This document shows positions 9,762-18,729 of a stretch of DNA of 64,000 nt, piece after piece. Numbering within the stretch: position 1 is the first letter of the stretch; each line of letters begins with the position of its first letter. The stretch comes from Mycolicibacterium gilvum (GTDB taxonomy: Bacteria; Actinomycetota; Actinomycetes; Mycobacteriales; Mycobacteriaceae), in the NCBI RefSeq assembly GCF_900454025.1, contig NZ_UGQM01000001.1, positions 1,798,001-1,862,000 on the forward strand. Direction: 5' to 3'. Position numbers and translations under genes: made by a program. The notes beneath the pieces were generated by a model that was not told the origin of the DNA, made no database searches, and saw nothing but the letters and a program-made list of their open reading frames with translations.

Positions 9762-10235
9762 TCACCGCCCGCGCGCGAGTTCCTCGATGAGCGGCCGTGT
9801 GCGGTAGGCGATGACCTCGTGCATCGCGATCGACATGGTGGTGCGCTCGACGCCGGGGACCGCCAGGACCAGCCCGGCGACCCGGTACAGGTCGTCGGCG
9901 TCGGTGGCGACGACGGCGATCAGCAGGTCGGCGGCGCCGGAGAGCCCGGTGACCTGGGTGATCTGAGAGACGGTCGCCAGCTCGGCGATGACGTCTTCGA
10001 GCTTGTGCTGGTCGACGACGACGGTGATGAACGCCTTGAGCGGATACCCGAGGTCGCGGGGCGAGACGCACCGGTCGATGGGTGCCAGGACGTTGTCCTG
10101 ATCCCAGCGCGCCAGCCGCGCCTGCACGGTGTTGCGCGCCAGGTTCAGCATCGCGGCCAACTGCACGCCGGTCGCGCGCGGGGCGTCGCACAGGGCGAGA
10201 AGCAACCGTGCGTCGGTGCGGTCCAACCTCGTCAT
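9762..10235 (-). CDS. Lrp/AsnC-family transcriptional regulator
   Basis: 157 residues. An N-terminal winged HTH (about 1-60, LDRTDARLLLALCDAPRATGVQLAAML) is followed by the RAM ligand-sensing domain (about 65-145, KAFITVVVDQ and GVERTTMSIAMHEV). Such proteins form dimers or octamers and sense amino acids or 2-oxo acids. It is divergent from the indolepyruvate oxidoreductase gene, so it may control that gene in response to aromatic or branched 2-oxo acids; this is inference from position. Confidence 0.92.
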   Translation of the reverse strand: MTRLDRTDARLLLALCDAPRATGVQLAAMLNLARNTVQARLARWDQDNVLAPIDRCVSPRDLGYPLKAFITVVVDQHKLEDVIAELATVSQITQVTGLSGAADLLIAVVATDADDLYRVAGLVLAVPGVERTTMSIAMHEVIAYRTRPLIEELARGR

Positions 10236-10287
10236 GTCGCACAGTATCGCACGTCACATTCTCCGATAATTGCGCAACATGCTCATT

Positions 10288-10299
10288 GATGACGTCATC
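10288..10299. promoter_or_regulatory. Palindrome in the regulator/oxidoreductase intergenic region, candidate operator
   Basis: GATGACGTCATC is a perfect 12-bp palindrome between the divergent Lrp/AsnC and oxidoreductase genes. TTGCGCAA (about 10270-10277) is a second short palindrome nearby. AsnC-family proteins bind imperfect palindromes, so this is a plausible site; nothing else supports it. Confidence 0.35.
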
Positions 10300-10363
10300 G
10301 CTTGCTCACAGTGTTGTGCGGTGTCACTCTGATCACATCAATACGCCCAGCGACTGCGAGGTG

Positions 10364-13300
10364 GTGAGCCAGGTGACGGATCTCGACGTCCGGCCCCCGG
10401 ACCCCCATCCCTACGACCTCGACAACAGGTATCGCGCCGGCTCGGATGCGGTCCTGCTCACCGGTGTGCAGGCGATCGCGCGCGCCCTGGTCGAACAACA
10501 CGAGCGCGATGCGCGGGCCGGCCGCCGGGTCGCGACGTTCGTCTCGGGATATCAGGGCAGCCCGCTCGGCGGTGTCGACCGCATGTTGTCCGGCATGCCC
10601 GATGTGCTGCAGGCGCACGACATCGTGTTCGTGCCCGGACTCAACGAGGAACTCGCCGCGACCTCGGTGTGGGGCAGCCAGGCGGAGTTGCCCGCCGGGA
10701 CACCGACCCACGACGGTGTGGTGGGTGTCTGGTACGGCAAGGGGCCGGGGCTCGACCGGGCGACCGACGCGCTGCGCCACGCCAACATGTACGGCGCCAA
10801 CGCCCGGGGCGGCATGGTCCTGCTCGTCGGCGACGATCCGGCCTCCAAGTCGTCCACCGTCCCCGCCGTCAGCGAGCGCTCCCTGGCCGCGCTGGGAATC
10901 CCGGTGCTGTTCCCCCGCAACGCCCGCGAGATCGTGACGCTGTTTCTGCACGGCGTCGCGCTGTCGCGCGCCTCCGGGTGCGTCGTCGCCGTCAAGATCG
11001 TCGCCGATGTCGCCGACGGCGCCTGGACCGTCGATGCCGACGATCTCGACCTCGAGATCGTCGATCCCGAAGTCAAATGGCAGGGAAAGCCTTTCGTCTA
11101 CCGTCAGCGTCCCATGGCCGCCCCGGCGGACAGCCTGCTGGCCGAGGCCGACCTGTACGGCCCGAGAGCAGAGATGGTTCAGGCGTACTCGTCGGCCAAC
11201 CGGCTCGACGTCGTGGAAATCGATCCACCCGATGCGCGCATCGGGATCGCCGCGGCCGGAACGACATTCGACTCGCTCCGGCAGGCGTTGACCGATCTTG
11301 GCGCCGACGACTCCGCGCTGCGCGCCGCGGGGGTCAGGCTGCTGCGCATCGGCATGGTGTCCCCGCTCTGTGCCGATACCGTCCTGGGCTTCGCGTCCGG
11401 TCTCGACGAGATCCTCGTGGTCGAGGACAAGACAGCCTTCGTCGAGGCACAGATGCGCGAGATCCTCTACGGCGCAACGAACCCGCCGCGGATGATGGGT
11501 AAGAAGGATGCGGCGGGGCGGTCCTTGATCCCCGCCGATGGTGAGCTGACGGCGGGGCGCCTGCTCGCCCCGCTGCGTCGCGTCCTCGGCGACCGGTTGG
11601 AGCTGCGGAAGCCGCCGCCACCGGCATTGCCGCTGGAGGTCCTGCCCACCCGACGTACCGCATACTTCTGCAGCGGATGTCCGCACAACCGCTCCACCGC
11701 CGTCCCCGAGGGATCGCTCGCCGGTGGCGGCATCGGTTGTCACACCATGGTGACGATGTCCGGTCGCGCGGACAGTGCGGTCACCGGGTTGACGCAGATG
11801 GGTGGGGAGGGCAGCCAGTGGATCGGGCAGGCCCCGTTCACCGACATCGCCCACCTCTTCCAGAACATCGGGGACGGAACGTATTTCCACTCCGGCCAGC
11901 TCGCGGTGCAGGCGTGCGTCGCCGCAGGGGTCAACATCACCTTCAAGTTGCTCTACAACGAGGTGGTGGCGATGACCGGCGCCCAGCATGCCGAAGGTGC
12001 GCTCGGTGTCGCGTCGCTGACCCACAAGCTGAAACTCGAAGGGGTCGCCCAGGTCATCGTCTGCGCCGACGAGCCGCGCCGGCACCGCCGGCGTGACCTC
12101 GCCGCGGGAACGTTGCTGTGGCACCGCGATCGCCTCGACGAGGCACAGAGACGACTACGTGACGTGCCGGGTGTGACCGTGCTGATCTACGACCAGCACT
12201 GCGCCGCCGACGCGCGCCGGCAACGCAGTCGCGGAACTCTGCCGTCGCGTACGACCAGGGTGCTGATCAACGAAGCGGTCTGCGAAGGGTGCGGAGACTG
12301 CGGCGTGAAATCCAACTGCCTCTCGGTGCAGCCCGTGGACACCGAATTCGGCCGCAAAACCCGGATCGACCAGACGTCGTGCAACACCGACTACAGCTGC
12401 CTGGACGGCGACTGCCCTTCCTTCGTGACCGTCGAGGTGACGCCGGGCAGGGCACGAAAGCCCGGCTCGGCCCCGACTCCTCCGCCGGTGCCCGACGTGT
12501 GCGTCGAACCCGTGACCTCGACGCACAACGTGCTTCTCGCCGGGATCGGTGGCACCGGGATCGTGACCGCGAATCAGGTGCTGGCCACCGCGGCACTGCG
12601 GGCGGGCTACGACGTGGAGAGCCTGGACCAGATCGGGCTCAGCCAGAAGGCCGGGCCGGTCGTCTCCCACCTGCGCTTCGCGGCGGATCGGCTCGAGCCC
12701 GCCAACCGGCTCACACCCGGCACCGCGGACTGCATCCTCGCGTTCGATCTGCTGGCGGCTGCCGACGAGAAGAACCTCGGATACGGCGATCCCGCCACGA
12801 CGGTCTCGATCGCGTCGACCAGCAGGACGCCGACCGGCGAGATGGTGTACGACGCGTCGGTCGCCTACCCGGACACCTCCTCTCTGCTGCACCGACTGGG
12901 CCGGGCGTCGCGCCGAGTGCAGGAGTTCGACGCCTCGGCCGCGGCGAAGACCTTGTTCGGGAACACGGCGGCGGCCAATTTCCTGCTGATCGGTGCGGCG
13001 TATCAGGCGGGCGCGCTACGCATTCCGGCAGCGGCGATCGAGGAGGCGATCGGAATCAACGGGGTGGCGGTGGCAACCAACGTCGCCGCCTTCCGCTGGG
13101 GGCGGGTTGCGATCGCGGATCCGGCGCACTTCCATGACGTGGCAGTCCCCGTACCGGCGGGTCCGGTGGGGACCGCTCCCGTGCACCTGCTTGCCGGAAC
13201 CGGCATCTCCGGTCGGGTCGGCGACCTGATCGCCCGGCGGGCCGCGGATCTGATCGCATTCCAGAGCGAGGCGGTGGCCCGCCGCTATGTGTCTGTGCTG

Positions 13301-13819
13301 CAGAGGGTCTGGACCGCCGAGCGCAGGATCGGGTCGCGGACCGAGTTCAGCGAGGCTGCGGCGAAAGGTCTGTACAAGTTCACCGCCTACAAGGACGAGT
13401 ACGAGGTTGCGCGGCTACTGACGCACCCGCGCTTCCTCGCACAGGTGAGGGCGGAGTTCCCCGCCGGTGAGAACCTGACCTACAAGGTGCATCCTCCGAC
13501 GCTGCGGGCACTGGGGCGGCGGAAGAAGATCGGGCTGGGTCCGCGCAGTCACGTGGTGCTGAGGGCTCTCGCAGCAGGAAAGCGGTTGCGCGGAACCGTC
13601 TTCGACCCGTTCGGATACGCCCACGTCCGCAGGGTCGAGCGCCGCCTCCTCGCCGAGTACACCGACCTGATCACGGGTGTGGCGGACACGCTCGATGAGC
13701 ACAACTACGACCGTGCCGTGCAGGTGGCCGGGCTGGCGGACACGGTGCGCGGCTATGAGGGCGTCAAACTCGCCAGCGTCGAGGTCTACCGCGCCAGGCT
13801 GCGCGAGATGGGATTCTAG
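10364..13819 (+). CDS. Indolepyruvate ferredoxin oxidoreductase family protein (fused alpha/gamma)
   Basis: About 1151 residues. It oxidatively decarboxylates aromatic 2-oxo acids to acyl-CoA with ferredoxin as acceptor. Visible in order are a TPP pyrimidine-binding region (GYQGSPLGGVDRML, about 60), a TPP/Mg region (MGGEGSQW, then NIGDGTYFHSG near 500), a ferredoxin-like Cys cluster (CEGCGDCGVKSNC, about 640), then the gamma domain (LLAGIGGTGIVTANQ, about 725). The stop TAG at 13817-13819 lies inside the 12-bp target duplication of the adjacent IS element. The start is uncertain among GTG 10361, 10364 and 10373. Confidence 0.9.
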   Translation: MSQVTDLDVRPPDPHPYDLDNRYRAGSDAVLLTGVQAIARALVEQHERDARAGRRVATFVSGYQGSPLGGVDRMLSGMPDVLQAHDIVFVPGLNEELAATSVWGSQAELPAGTPTHDGVVGVWYGKGPGLDRATDALRHANMYGANARGGMVLLVGDDPASKSSTVPAVSERSLAALGIPVLFPRNAREIVTLFLHGVALSRASGCVVAVKIVADVADGAWTVDADDLDLEIVDPEVKWQGKPFVYRQRPMAAPADSLLAEADLYGPRAEMVQAYSSANRLDVVEIDPPDARIGIAAAGTTFDSLRQALTDLGADDSALRAAGVRLLRIGMVSPLCADTVLGFASGLDEILVVEDKTAFVEAQMREILYGATNPPRMMGKKDAAGRSLIPADGELTAGRLLAPLRRVLGDRLELRKPPPPALPLEVLPTRRTAYFCSGCPHNRSTAVPEGSLAGGGIGCHTMVTMSGRADSAVTGLTQMGGEGSQWIGQAPFTDIAHLFQNIGDGTYFHSGQLAVQACVAAGVNITFKLLYNEVVAMTGAQHAEGALGVASLTHKLKLEGVAQVIVCADEPRRHRRRDLAAGTLLWHRDRLDEAQRRLRDVPGVTVLIYDQHCAADARRQRSRGTLPSRTTRVLINEAVCEGCGDCGVKSNCLSVQPVDTEFGRKTRIDQTSCNTDYSCLDGDCPSFVTVEVTPGRARKPGSAPTPPPVPDVCVEPVTSTHNVLLAGIGGTGIVTANQVLATAALRAGYDVESLDQIGLSQKAGPVVSHLRFAADRLEPANRLTPGTADCILAFDLLAAADEKNLGYGDPATTVSIASTSRTPTGEMVYDASVAYPDTSSLLHRLGRASRRVQEFDASAAAKTLFGNTAAANFLLIGAAYQAGALRIPAAAIEEAIGINGVAVATNVAAFRWGRVAIADPAHFHDVAVPVPAGPVGTAPVHLLAGTGISGRVGDLIARRAADLIAFQSEAVARRYVSVLQRVWTAERRIGSRTEFSEAAAKGLYKFTAYKDEYEVARLLTHPRFLAQVRAEFPAGENLTYKVHPPTLRALGRRKKIGLGPRSHVVLRALAAGKRLRGTVFDPFGYAHVRRVERRLLAEYTDLITGVADTLDEHNYDRAVQVAGLADTVRGYEGVKLASVEVYRARLREMGF

Positions 13820-13823
13820 ACCC
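13812..13823. repeat. Target-site duplication, left copy
   Basis: GATTCTAGACCC, identical to 15279-15290. It contains the oxidoreductase stop codon (TAG 13817-13819). Confidence 0.93.
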
Positions 13824-15278
13824 AATACCGTTCAGTTAGTGGCTGATGACGGTGACGCTGGGTGGGTGTTCGGGTTGTGGCCAGTGTTGGTGCGCTGATC
13901 TTTTGACATGCCACTTGGGCATTTTGCGTTTGATCACGCGGGGAGCTGACCGTGTGCGGCGTGCCGGGTTGATGCGGTCGAGGAGGCGACGGAGGAACGC
14001 CTGCCAGTGAGGGTCGGCGGATCGGCGCCGGTTAGGGGGAAAAAGCGCCCTGATGGGCGACGGATTGGCGCACGACGCGCAACGCGGCGGTGAAGCTGAG
14101 TCGGTCCGGGTCGTGTCCGCTGTGGTGTGCGGCTTGGCTCATCAACGAGCGAATCGCGTAGTGGCAGCACAGGTATCCCCAGATCTCCTGCAGGACGAGG
14201 TCGGGCGACTTCGACCGCAGCACCACCTTCGACCCACGCTGGTGGGTCTTGAGTTCGTCGAAGACGCTCTCGATCTCCCAGCGCTGGGCGTACGCGGCCG
14301 CCAACTCGACCGCGGGTGCGGTGTCCGGGTCGGTCAGCGTGGTGAGCAACCGGTAGGCCACGGGGTTGTCGCGGCCGTCGTCGACGGTGTAGTCGATGAC
14401 GCGAGCCAGCATTGGCTCGCCGTGTCGGTCCTTGGCCGCGCGCAGGTGGGCCAGCCACGAACCGTCGGCGAGATCCTCGACGTGAGTGGGGGTCGGGCCG
14501 TTGCGTCCGGTGCTCACGCGCCACAGCAGATCGGCTCCGGTATCGGAAGCGTTACGCCACAACGCGTATGAGAAGAATCCACGATCAGCCAGCACGAGCA
14601 TTTCCGGTGTCAGTGCATCGAGCACGTGCTCGACCATCGTGGACTCCGCGTCGCGGTAGGCGCCGATCGTGGCGGCGAAGATCGCATGAGTGCCGCACTC
14701 GGCGACCGCCAACAACCGCGCCTGCGGAAACGCCGACTTCTCACCCTTGTTCACCCCCGGACGCCCGAAGAACTCCTCATTGACCGGGCTATCCGCCACA
14801 TCCAGGCACGTCCCGTCGATCGCGACCACCCTGCGTCCGGCCACCCACGTCCCCGGCGTATCCGCCGCGCCCAACGGACGAGCGACCCTCGCGAACAACG
14901 CAGCCAACGGCTGGGACCCCAATCGCTCCCGCGCCTGGAAAATGGCCGACTTCCCCGGCAACTGATACTGCTCACGCCACCCGGAAGCCCACGCTAAACC
15001 ATCCGTGAGCTGGGATAACACATCCTCGTAGGAGCCATCGGAGTACAGGCCCATGCCGATGGCGAAATACGCCATCACCCGTGCCGGCAGTGCACGATGA
15101 CGCACCTGAGTACGCCCCGTCGCCTCGATCACCTCATCAACCATCGCCGGCGGGAACACCCTCGTCAGGACACCCACAGACACCAGATCCGACAACCGAC
15201 GATCCGATTCAGGCTTCCGCCAACCCGCGCGAGGCATACCAACAAACTACACCCATGTAGTCTTAACTGAACGGTATT
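13824..15278 (-). mobile_element. IS4-family insertion sequence, 1455 bp, with perfect ends and target duplication
   Basis: The ends are perfect 15-bp inverted repeats AATACCGTTCAGTTA (13824-13838 and 15264-15278). It is flanked by 12-bp direct repeats GATTCTAGACCC, a duplication length normal for the IS4 family. The single transposase gene runs on the minus strand and is interrupted by a +1 frameshift near its 3' end. The intact repeats and duplication indicate a fairly recent insertion. Confidence 0.95.
13836..15237 (-). CDS. IS4-family DDE transposase, reading frame split by +1 frameshift
   Basis: The first frame runs from ATG 15237 to TAA 14032-14034 (401 residues). It carries the DDE features: AIDGTCLDVADSP (first Asp), LADRGFFSY (second Asp) and YAQRWEIESVFDELK (the Y-R-E-K signature with the catalytic Glu). 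At GCTTTTTCCCCCTAA (about 14032-14046) the frame ends. Shifting +1 continues into about 65 residues rich in Arg/Lys, including RVIKRKMPKWHVKR, a tail I recognise from actinobacterial IS4 transposases. That frame ends at TAA 13836-13838, inside the terminal inverted repeat. The T5C5 run could be a programmed +1 slip (CCC before TAA) or a mutation. The catalytic core is complete either way. Confidence 0.85.
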
Positions 15279-15290
15279 GATTCTAGACCC
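15279..15290. repeat. Target-site duplication, right copy
   Basis: GATTCTAGACCC, identical to 13812-13823. It contains the stop codon of the minus-strand cutinase gene (complement of 15283-15285). Confidence 0.93.
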
Positions 15291-15963
15291 GCTGCTCCAC
15301 GTGTTTGGTGATCCACTGGGCCGCCAGCTTCACCAGCCCTGACTGCGGGTAGCGGACGTGGGCGTCGAAATCGGTGCCCCGCGAGCACACGGGGTCGTTG
15401 GTGTTGCACAGATCCGCCGTCCGGGATCCGAAGTCGGGCGACAGCAGCGTCAGTGGCCGTCCGATGCGCGCCGACGGGTTTCCGAACACCGCCACCGCCG
15501 CGACGTGGGGAACCACCGCGCGCGGAAGGGGCGCGGTGTAGCCGAGTCCGGCGATCGGCGCGGTGGTCACGACGTCGATGACCGCGGCGCCCTGGGAGTA
15601 TCCGCCCAGCACGATCTTCGTGTCCGGACATGCCGCGGCGATCGTCTGGATGCGCCGGCTGGCGTCATTGGCGCCGACCGCCACCTGGGCGAAGTCCCAC
15701 GTCGCCGGGTACTTCACCGCGTAGGTTCCGATCGACTTGCCTCTGACCATGGGTTTGAGGCTGTCGAACAGCGACTTGCCGACGACGCCGAGGCCCGGTG
15801 GTTCGTCGGTGCCGCGCGCGAAGACGAGCTCGATGTCGCTGCACCTCGGCGCTGCCGACGCCGTCGGCGTGCCGACTGCCGAGCCGGCGAACAGCACGGT
15901 GAACGCGGACAACGCAGCGAGCAGCGTCTTCTGCGCGTGCGCAGACATGGTGCGGGCAGTCAC
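15283..15963 (-). CDS. Secreted cutinase-family serine esterase
   Basis: 226 residues. The GTG 15963 start is supported by a strong Shine-Dalgarno (GAGGAGAGG on the minus strand just upstream); ATG 15948 is an in-frame alternative. A signal peptide (hydrophobic LLAALSAFTVLFAGSAV, cut near ASA) precedes the cutinase domain with ELVFARGT, nucleophile GYSQG, Asp in TNDPVCSRG and His in FDAHVRY. It is an exported lipid-ester or polyester hydrolase by family. Its stop codon lies in the IS4 target duplication, so the insertion did not change the protein. Confidence 0.92.
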   Translation of the reverse strand: MTARTMSAHAQKTLLAALSAFTVLFAGSAVGTPTASAAPRCSDIELVFARGTDEPPGLGVVGKSLFDSLKPMVRGKSIGTYAVKYPATWDFAQVAVGANDASRRIQTIAAACPDTKIVLGGYSQGAAVIDVVTTAPIAGLGYTAPLPRAVVPHVAAVAVFGNPSARIGRPLTLLSPDFGSRTADLCNTNDPVCSRGTDFDAHVRYPQSGLVKLAAQWITKHVEQRV

Positions 15964-16018
15964 GGGCCTCTCCTCGACCTGACGAAGGTGGGGTTCGAAT
16001 ACCCACTCGTCACATTCT

Positions 16019-16570
16019 TCACTCCTGTAACAGCTTTAGCAGCGTGAAGAACGCGTGCGCCGGATCGTCGTCGCCCATCGACCCCAGCGGAGTTCCCCGG
16101 GTGACGGGATGGCTGAGATCCCTGGTGGACGGGTCGAGGACATGTGCGGTGTCGGTGACGATGGCGCGCGCGACGAACTTCCACGTACCGTCGCGCTTCT
16201 CGTATCTGTCGAGGTAGCGGCCGCCGACGACCACATCCACATCGCGGCCGTCGGCGATCAGCGTATGGGTGGCGATCATGTAGATCTCGCCTTCGGCCAC
16301 ATTCCCGGCGATCGCGAAGTTGGTTGTCGTGACGTGGTGTTGCATCGACCGCAGGTAAGGCCGCGCCGCGGCGATGCCGGCGATGAAGTCTCGGACCGAC
16401 CCGGAGGAGAAGTCGCCGTGCGCGTCGTCGGCGTCGTCGTGATACAGGGTGCGCAACGCCTCGACGTCACCGCGGTCGACAGCGCGGCAGTAGCGGTGCA
16501 CCAGCGCGCGCAGCCGATGTTCGTCGAGCAGGTTCCGCAGGGATGCCGCGTCCGGGTCGTCCCACGTCAT
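16019..16570 (-). CDS. NTF2-like / SnoaL-like domain protein
   Basis: 183 residues with the cone-shaped SnoaL-like fold signature: LVHRYCRAVDRGDVEALRTLY at the start, HHVTTTNFAI in the middle and GGRYLDRYEKRDGTWKFV near the end. Members are dehydratases, isomerases or simple ligand binders; this one cannot be assigned. It is the last gene of a minus-strand run with the APH-like (13-base gap) and LLM genes. Confidence 0.85.
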   Translation of the reverse strand: MTWDDPDAASLRNLLDEHRLRALVHRYCRAVDRGDVEALRTLYHDDADDAHGDFSSGSVRDFIAGIAAARPYLRSMQHHVTTTNFAIAGNVAEGEIYMIATHTLIADGRDVDVVVGGRYLDRYEKRDGTWKFVARAIVTDTAHVLDPSTRDLSHPVTRGTPLGSMGDDDPAHAFFTLLKLLQE

Positions 16571-16583
16571 GGTCGGTCGCCTC

Positions 16584-17435
16584 TCAGTCCTGGATCGCCT
16601 TGGCGATCGCCACGTACCTCGTCAACTGTGTTGTCGCAGAGGCGGGTTCAGTGCGGAGATCGTCGGCGGCGGCGTGCACCACCCGCACCAGAGTCCACGC
16701 CCGCGCGCGGTCCTCGTCGAACCCGGCCCCGTCGACGAGCCGGTGAAAACGCTGCCGGACACCGTCGCGGACATTGCCGGCGAGATCGTCGAATCGGTGC
16801 CACAGCATCGGGGCCAATTCGTAGGGCGGGTCACCGTTGCAGGGCCGCGGCGAGATCGCCAGCCACGGTTCGCGGTCGGCGGCGAGCGCATTCCGGTAGT
16901 GCAGATTGCCGTGCAGCACCACACGCTCGGCCGGCTCCACCGTGAGTTCGCGACCGAGCGTGATGGCCTGCTCGACCAGCCGTCGGGGGAGGGGAGCGCT
17001 GCGCGGCAGATCGGCGAGCGCGAGGGTGCGCCGCCTGACATCCTCTGTCAGCGAACTCAACTGGGGCATCGCCGGCACATGCAAGCGACGGTACAGCTGC
17101 GCCACGATCTCGCATGCCCGGCGGTCGGGCGCGGCGGTCAGGTCGTCGCGGCCCGCACGTTCGACGAGGATCGCGCGGCGATGCGGATCTGCCCGCAACA
17201 GACGCACGGCGCCGTGGCCGTCCCAACGGCGCAGCACCAGGTGTTCATGGGCGGTCCCCGGCCCGGGCGCGGCGATCTTCAGCGTCGCGGCCTGGCCGTC
17301 GGAGGTGCGTACGGGGGCCACATATGCCCGGGTGCGGGCGTATTCCTGCCCGTCGGCCTGCAGGGACCATGCCGCCATCACGGCGCTCGCGTCACCGGCC
17401 GGATCGTCGGCGGCCGGCGAATCAACCTCGGGCAC
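16584..17435 (-). CDS. Aminoglycoside (streptomycin 6-kinase-like) phosphotransferase family, probably catalytically altered
   Basis: 283 residues; the GTG 17435 start lies 3 bases after the LLM stop. The overall sequence fits the APH(6)/hydroxyurea-kinase-like family (HEHLVLRRWDGHGAVRLL, then NGDPPYELAPMLWHRFDDL). The catalytic loop, normally HGDLHxxN, reads HGNLHYRN, and the Mg-binding Asp of the usual AIDP segment reads AISP. Both key Asp residues are therefore replaced, while the loop Asn remains. It is probably a pseudokinase or a binding protein rather than a working resistance enzyme. Confidence 0.8.
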   Translation of the reverse strand: MPEVDSPAADDPAGDASAVMAAWSLQADGQEYARTRAYVAPVRTSDGQAATLKIAAPGPGTAHEHLVLRRWDGHGAVRLLRADPHRRAILVERAGRDDLTAAPDRRACEIVAQLYRRLHVPAMPQLSSLTEDVRRRTLALADLPRSAPLPRRLVEQAITLGRELTVEPAERVVLHGNLHYRNALAADREPWLAISPRPCNGDPPYELAPMLWHRFDDLAGNVRDGVRQRFHRLVDGAGFDEDRARAWTLVRVVHAAADDLRTEPASATTQLTRYVAIAKAIQD

Positions 17436-17438
17436 AGG

Positions 17439-18605
17439 CTAACCGGAGGTCGGGTTGTGTTTGGCCTGCTGTTCTGCGGCGTGACTCTCGATGGCCCGGC
17501 CGATCGCGTGTGTCGCCTGGTCGACGAAGACGCGGCCGCTCTCGGTCACCCAGTCGCGGGAGGCGATCGGTGCGGCGAGTTGACCGGTGAAGTGCGGTAT
17601 CACGTACTGGGCGAACAGTTCGTAGCTGCGCAGCTTCGCCGCGGGCGGCGCCCAGTCGTGGTCGAACAGCAGGAACGCGCCGAACCCGCCGTCGCTGGCC
17701 TCGACGAGTTCGGAGATCTTGGCGATGGCATCGTCGGGTGTCCCGATCACCGCGAATCCGGACTGGCGGTTGTTGGCGATGATCTCCTCGGGGGTATCGC
17801 CCTGCACTGGGCCCGAGGGCAGGATGTGGGTGAAATAGCGGGAGAACTCGGCGATTCCGTACTCCACGTCCCGCTCGGCCTGTTCGCGGGTCTCGGCGAG
17901 GTGCATCGGTCCGACGAGCCTCCACTTCGACCGGTCCGCCTGGTGGCCGTGCTCCCGCGCCACCTCGTCCCAGGTGTTCCAGTGCTGGGCGAGCAGATCC
18001 ATGCCCTGCCTGGCGGTCGCCGCGATCGAGAGCATGCCGATACCGTGTCTGCCCGCACCGCGAGGGCCGGTGGGGGAGAACGACGCGGCCACCGCGATGT
18101 CGAAACACGGCTCGCTGTAAGGCTTGAGCTGCAGGCGCGCGTCCTGCAGCGTGAACCCGTCGGTGTGCATGGTGACCGTCTCGCCGCGCAGGAGCCGCAC
18201 GATGGCGTCGAGGCACTGTTCCATTCGCGGGCGTTGTTCGTCGGCGGGGATGCCGAGCATGTGCGCATCCGAGGTCAGCTGGCCCGGCCCGCAGCCGAGC
18301 ATCACCCGGCCGCGGGTCAGATGATCGAGCAGCACCATCCGGTCGGCGAGCATCAGCGGGTGGTGGTACGGCAGCGAGCTCACGCCGGTGCCCAGCCGGA
18401 TGTGCTTGGTGCGTTCCGCCGCGACACCGAGAAACACCTCGGGCGAGGCGATGATCTCGAAGCCGGCCGAATGGTGCTCGCCCACCCATGCCTCGTGAAA
18501 GCCCAGGCGGTCCATCGCGACGATCAGATCGAGGTCGCGCTCCAGCGCGAGCGTGGGGTTCTGGCCGACGGGGTGGAACGGAGCCATGAAATTTCCGAAG
18601 CGCAT
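17439..18605 (-). CDS. LLM-class flavin-dependent oxidoreductase
   Basis: 388 residues of the luciferase-like monooxygenase family: MRFGNFMAPFHP at the N-terminus, FHEAWVGEHHS, IRLGTGVSSLPYHHPL, and the flavin phosphate-binding region around RHGIGMLSIAAT. The limonene/alkanal monooxygenase subgroup is the best match; the substrate and FMN versus F420 use are unknown. It is first in a compact minus-strand operon (LLM, APH-like, NTF2-like). It diverges from the tocopherol-cyclase-like gene. Confidence 0.88.
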   Translation of the reverse strand: MRFGNFMAPFHPVGQNPTLALERDLDLIVAMDRLGFHEAWVGEHHSAGFEIIASPEVFLGVAAERTKHIRLGTGVSSLPYHHPLMLADRMVLLDHLTRGRVMLGCGPGQLTSDAHMLGIPADEQRPRMEQCLDAIVRLLRGETVTMHTDGFTLQDARLQLKPYSEPCFDIAVAASFSPTGPRGAGRHGIGMLSIAATARQGMDLLAQHWNTWDEVAREHGHQADRSKWRLVGPMHLAETREQAERDVEYGIAEFSRYFTHILPSGPVQGDTPEEIIANNRQSGFAVIGTPDDAIAKISELVEASDGGFGAFLLFDHDWAPPAAKLRSYELFAQYVIPHFTGQLAAPIASRDWVTESGRVFVDQATHAIGRAIESHAAEQQAKHNPTSG

Positions 18606-18729
18606 CTAGCCATTCTGGCCGCGGGCCGGGGTGCGCACGCCGATTTCGACTAGGTTCCGGTCCGGCGGGTACCAGGGTCGGGTGGATGTCTCCGGCTCTC
18701 TGGCCCGAACAGGCAGGCAACTGGCAACG

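Noticed and set aside
13934..14524. Second long minus-strand open frame inside the IS4 element
   Set aside because: Its sequence is Arg/Pro-rich shadow text; the real transposase C-terminus lies in the other shifted frame that ends in the inverted repeat.
16584..17435. Calling this a functional aminoglycoside resistance gene
   Set aside because: Both catalytic Asp residues expected for the family are replaced (HGN and AIS), so resistance activity cannot be claimed.
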